Source: an uncultured Litorilinea sp.
Lineage (GTDB): Bacteria > Chloroflexota > Anaerolineae > Caldilineales > Caldilineaceae
Direction: 5' to 3'
DNA length: 8,493 nucleotides
Assembly (NCBI GenBank): GCA_946885925.1
Contig: CAMPHP010000095.1
Location: 1 to 8,493 of the forward strand
In this document: positions 6,640 to 8,493 of the stretch, piece by piece
Numbering within the stretch: position 1 is the first letter of the stretch
Layout of the letters: each line of letters begins with the position of its first letter
Program-made: the position numbers and the translations under genes
The notes under the pieces: model-generated
Database searches by the model: none
Told to the model about the DNA's origin: nothing
The model's input: only the letters and a program-made list of their open reading frames with translations

Positions 6640-6701
6640 CTGTCACCCCGTAGGGGTCTCTCTGCCCACGTTGGCCCAGAGAGATGCCTACGGCATGACA
6701 G
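6640..6701 (+). repeat. Cloverleaf repeat unit 1 (reference copy, 62 nt)
   Basis: Reads as four perfectly paired helices meeting without unpaired junction bases. Outer stem CTGTC (6640-6644) pairs with GACAG (6697-6701). The left hairpin is ACCCC-GTA-GGGGT (6645-6657). The central stem CTCTCTG (6658-6664) pairs with CAGAGAG (6677-6683) around a 12-nt loop. The right hairpin is ATGCC-TAC-GGCAT (6684-6696). The two 25-nt arms are also 21/25 complementary, so one long hairpin is an alternative fold in this copy. Confidence 0.88.
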
Positions 6702-6711
6702 GCCACGCAGT

Positions 6712-6774
6712 CTGTCACCCCGTAGGGGTCTCTCCGCTCTGCGCGCCCCCAGAGAGATGCCTGCGGCATGACAG
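6712..6774 (+). repeat. Cloverleaf repeat unit 2
   Basis: Same architecture as unit 1, 10 nt downstream of it. Outer stem CTGTC/GACAG, left hairpin ACCCC-GTA-GGGGT, central stem CTCTCCG/CAGAGAG with one C-A mismatch and a 13-nt loop, right hairpin ATGCC-TGC-GGCAT. The triloop differs from unit 1 by one base, while the stems of both side hairpins are unchanged. Confidence 0.87.
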
Positions 6775-6784
6775 ACGCGTTGCT

Positions 6785-6863
6785 CTGTCACCCTGGAAGG
6801 GTCTCTCTGCTCTGCTGCAACCCCAGAGAGATGCTTGCCCTTACAGGGGGACCAGCATGACAA
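6785..6863 (+). repeat. Cloverleaf repeat unit 3, expanded right hairpin
   Basis: The left hairpin is ACCCT-GGA-AGGGT, a paired C:G to T:A change relative to unit 1. The central stem is CTCTCTG/CAGAGAG with a 14-nt loop. The right hairpin has become ATGCT (6831-6835) with AGCAT (6854-6858), again a compensated pair. Its 18-nt loop contains a nested CCCT-TAC-AGGG hairpin (6838-6848). The outer stem keeps 4 of 5 pairs, ending GACAA. Confidence 0.85.
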
Positions 6864-6875
6864 ATGCATGTCGCC

Positions 6876-6935
6876 CTGTCACTCCGTAGGAGTCTCTCTG
6901 GGACACAATAGTAGAGAGACCCCTGGGGGTGACAG
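6876..6935 (+). repeat. Cloverleaf repeat unit 4
   Basis: The left hairpin is ACTCC-GTA-GGAGT (6881-6893), another compensated C:G to T:A pair at a different position. The central stem CTCTCTG (6894-6900) pairs with TAGAGAG (6912-6918), the last pair being a G-U wobble, around an 11-nt loop. The right hairpin is ACCCC-TG-GGGGT (6919-6930), unlike the ATGCC type of units 1 and 2 but still fully paired. Outer stem CTGTC/GACAG is intact. Confidence 0.87.
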
Positions 6936-7001
6936 AGGGCTTACCGGCTTAAATTGCTAAGGATCAATGATCCCCCGGCGTCTCACCCCATCATGCCTTT
7001 T

Positions 7002-7040
7002 GCTCCTAGTTTTAGCTCCTAGTTCTTGTTCCTAGAAGGA
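7002..7040. repeat. Three tandem 13-bp repeats leading into the permease ribosome binding site
   Basis: GCTCCTAG at 7002 and 7015 and GTTCCTAG at 7028 recur with an exact 13-bp period. The third copy ends in AGAAGGA (7034-7040), the likely Shine-Dalgarno of the permease. The repeat number therefore changes the sequence just upstream of translation initiation. Confidence 0.75.
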
Positions 7041-7047
7041 TGTGCAG

Positions 7048-8031
7048 ATGCTGAGGTATCTCACAAAACGGATGGGCTATGGACTGCTTACCATCTGGGC
7101 TGTCTCCATCCTCTCTTTTGTCATTATTCAACTTCCCCCTGGCGATTATGTCACTTCCTATATTGCCGCCCTAGAGGCACAAGGGGGAGAAGTGGCTGAC
7201 GAAGAAGCCGCCAGCTTGCGTGCCCAATATGGGTTAGGCCAGCCTATGTATGTCCAGTATGGCAAATGGATTGGACAAATTCTGCAAGGCAACCTGGGCG
7301 TTTCCTTCCAATACCGCGTGCCTGTAGCGGATGTGATTGGCGAGCGCCTCTTGCTCACCATCATACTCGCTCTGGGCAGCGTGCTCTTTGTCTGGATAAC
7401 AGCTATCCCCATTGGCATCTTCTCCGCGGTTCGCCAATATTCATTGCAAGACTACCTTGCCACCACGATTGGCTTTATTGGTCTTGCCGTCCCCGACTTT
7501 TTGCTGGCCCTGGTGATGATGTACTTTGCCTGGGATCTTTGGGGGTTTAGCATTGGTGGTCTCTTCTCGCCCGAATATGTCACCGCACCGTGGAGTTGGG
7601 GACGGGTATCAGACCTCCTCCAGCACATGGTCATCCCCATTATCGTCCTCGGTACATCGGGTACTGCCGCGCTCATTCGTATTACCCGTGCTAATCTGCT
7701 GGATGAGCTACGCAAGCCCTATGTGACCACAGCTCGCGCCAAAGGGATGAGCGAATGGCAATTGATCTTCAAATATCCGGTGCGGCTGGCCTTCAACCCT
7801 ATTATCAGCATGACTGCCTATATCCTGCCCTTCCTGGTGTCGGGTAGCGTGATCGTCTCTGTCGTACTTAACTTGCCTACCTTGGGGCCTGTGCTGCTGC
7901 GCTCCTTGTTATCACAGGACATGTTCCTGGCTGGCTCCATCATCTTAATGATCGGCGTGATGACAGTGATCGGTACACTGCTTTCCGATATTCTGTTGGC
8001 ACTGGTTGATCCCAGGGTTAGACTCCAATAG
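7048..8031 (+). CDS. Opp/Dpp-family ABC transporter permease, DppB-type
   Basis: A 327-residue inner-membrane permease that with a DppC-type partner would form the translocation pore. TM1 is at about residues 10-30, followed by PPGDYV (30-35), the DppB-type PGD motif. The extracytoplasmic segment carries GLGQPMYVQYGKW and GNLGVSF (81-87), both family hallmarks. Further hydrophobic helices lie at about 103-128, 139-161, 193-210, 255-276 and 294-320. The cytoplasmic EAA loop, which contacts the ATPase, is TTARAKGMSEWQLIFKYPVR (227-246) with the conserved Gly at 233. I start at ATG 7048 rather than the in-frame GTG at 7042, because AAGGA (7036-7040) would leave only 1 nt before the GTG but 7 nt before the ATG. 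The gene is flanked by triplicated short repeats on both sides. Confidence 0.94.
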   Translation: MLRYLTKRMGYGLLTIWAVSILSFVIIQLPPGDYVTSYIAALEAQGGEVADEEAASLRAQYGLGQPMYVQYGKWIGQILQGNLGVSFQYRVPVADVIGERLLLTIILALGSVLFVWITAIPIGIFSAVRQYSLQDYLATTIGFIGLAVPDFLLALVMMYFAWDLWGFSIGGLFSPEYVTAPWSWGRVSDLLQHMVIPIIVLGTSGTAALIRITRANLLDELRKPYVTTARAKGMSEWQLIFKYPVRLAFNPIISMTAYILPFLVSGSVIVSVVLNLPTLGPVLLRSLLSQDMFLAGSIILMIGVMTVIGTLLSDILLALVDPRVRLQ

Positions 8032-8065
8032 ATCAGACTCCATTAGATCGGACTCCAACAGACGG
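8021..8065. repeat. Three tandem 15-bp repeats spanning the permease stop codon
   Basis: GACTCCAATAGATCA (8021), GACTCCATTAGATCG (8036) and GACTCCAACAGACGG (8051) follow each other directly. The first copy contains the last codons and TAG stop of the permease. Because the period is a multiple of three, copy 2 places another TAG in the same frame (8044-8046). Confidence 0.85.
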
Positions 8066-8082
8066 ATTGGCGATGAACGCTA

Positions 8083-8106
8083 AAATATCAGGTGAAATAT
8101 CAAACG
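8083..8106. repeat. Duplicated 12-mer before the second permease gene
   Basis: AAATATCA occurs at 8083-8090 and 8095-8102, an exact 12-bp offset. It fills the region where a ribosome binding site for the next gene would be expected. The only purine-rich candidates are AGGTGA (8090-8095, too far) and weak GAGAAA. Confidence 0.5.
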
Positions 8107-8125
8107 AGAAATTGGTTAAAAACGC

Positions 8126-8493
8126 ATGAGTCAAGCGATTTCAATTCCCATAGACGCAGAAGCCGTCAGTAAAGACCGCATCAGTGTGGCTTCGCAGCGC
8201 CAGTTGGTTTGGTGGCGATTCCGACGCCATCGTATCGCCTTGATCGCGCTGATCATTGTGCTCCTCTATTATCTGGTTGCACTCGGTGCGGAGTTTGTCT
8301 CGGTTAGTGACCCGCGCGAAGGGCGCTCGGTGCGTGCGGTCGTTCCACCCCAGCCGATCCACCTCTTTGATCAAGGTACCTTCCGTCCCCATGTCTGTGC
8401 AGTTGAAGGTAAGCGCGACGAATTTACGCGGGCAAAGTCCTATGTAGCCGATTGTACGCAAAAAATAGATGTACGGCTCTTTGCCAAAGGCTA
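8126..8493 (+). CDS. Opp/Dpp-family ABC transporter permease, DppC-type (3' truncated)
   Basis: Open from the ATG at 8126 to the window end, 122 codons. The N-terminus has a polar cytoplasmic leader (residues 1-24), then QRQLVWWRFRRHRIALIALI, which is the DppC-type W..F...R.A hallmark before TM1. TM1 spans about residues 36-54 (LIALIIVLLYYLVALG region). Residues 55-122 are extracytoplasmic and longer than in E. coli DppC, with VPPQPIHLFDQG and a C-x18-C spacing (C91, C110). Such an extended first loop ending in a VRLFAKG-like motif occurs in Opp-like transporters of thermophilic and environmental bacteria. The EAA loop lies beyond the window. The start lacks a good Shine-Dalgarno but overlaps, as ATGA, the stop of an 18-codon frame at 8073-8129, so coupled translation is possible. 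Confidence 0.88.
   Translation, partial: MSQAISIPIDAEAVSKDRISVASQRQLVWWRFRRHRIALIALIIVLLYYLVALGAEFVSVSDPREGRSVRAVVPPQPIHLFDQGTFRPHVCAVEGKRDEFTRAKSYVADCTQKIDVRLFAKG

Larger units (their letters stand above)
6541..7047. other. 507-nt intercistronic region between binding-protein and permease genes
   Basis: Unusually long for a gap inside a transport operon. Most of it is the four-unit cloverleaf array (6640-6935). The remainder holds a 13-bp dyad GGATCA-A-TGATCC (6961-6973) and three 13-bp tandem repeats (7002-7040), the last of which contains the ribosome binding site. The open frames that cross the array on both strands are repeat translations, not genes. I see no intrinsic terminator with a U-tract and no convincing promoter. 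Confidence 0.75.

Noticed and set aside
6640..6701. tRNA gene (cloverleaf shape)
   Set aside because: Arm lengths and triloops do not fit tRNA, and there is no TTCGA-type T-loop or anticodon loop of 7 nt.
6524..6889. Open frames of 72-82 codons on both strands across the repeat array
   Set aside because: Their proteins are translations of the repeat units (recurring RDPYGVT and CHAVGISLG strings), present in several frames at once, so they come from the repeat and are not genes.
6640..6935. CRISPR array
   Set aside because: Regular spacing of about 73 nt is suggestive, but the repeats are themselves most of the period, gaps are only 10-14 nt, and units vary by compensatory changes. No spacer-like unique segments and no cas genes.
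7042..7047. GTG at 7042 as the permease start
   Set aside because: Only 1 nt separates it from the AAGGA ribosome binding site, whereas the ATG at 7048 has a normal 7-nt spacer.

Overview
The window looks like bacterial chromosome of moderate GC. The most likely source is a Chloroflexota-like bacterium (Anaerolineae or Caldilineae type). The reasons are an Opp/Dpp-type lipoprotein binding protein with a long Ala/Pro/Glu linker beside a sugar epimerase and a Gfo/Idh/MocA dehydrogenase, and roomy intergenic gaps full of short repeats. This is inference from gene content; no rRNA or phylogenetic marker is present. Six genes are complete (five on +, one on -) apart from two that run off the window edges.

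Layout. 1-438: 3' end of an iron-siderophore/cobalamin-type ABC ATPase, closed by a strong intrinsic terminator (474-510). 439-705: a gap holding a 31-bp near-perfect dyad. 706-1216: overlapping DUF4160 and DUF2442 genes, a pair resembling a toxin-antitoxin cassette. 1283-3484: a TIM-barrel sugar-phosphate isomerase/epimerase followed by a Gfo/Idh/MocA NAD(P)-dependent oxidoreductase. 3606-3791 (-): a small DUF1059 protein, convergent with the oxidoreductase, with a palindromic repeat between them. 3792-4434: a non-coding regulatory gap with short tandem repeats and a candidate operator. 4435-8493: an Opp/Dpp-family uptake operon comprising a lipoprotein substrate-binding protein, a four-copy structured repeat array, a DppB-type permease and the start of a DppC-type permease.

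How the genes may work together. The isomerase/epimerase and Gfo/Idh/MocA enzymes are a common pair in catabolism of sugars, inositols and sugar acids. The Opp/Dpp-type importer beside them could bring in the corresponding carbohydrate rather than a peptide. The ATPase subunits of that importer are not in the window. The iron-type ATPase at the left edge belongs to a separate upstream system.

The most unusual content is non-coding. Four tandem copies of a roughly 62-nt element (6640-6935) each fold as a fully paired four-way (cloverleaf) junction, with compensatory base changes between copies. A deletion derivative of the same family lies at 3527-3602. Separately, intergenic DNA repeatedly carries triplicated 12-15-bp tandem repeats at gene edges (3811-3849, 4029-4064, 7002-7040, 8021-8065), plus a duplicated 12-mer at 8083-8106.
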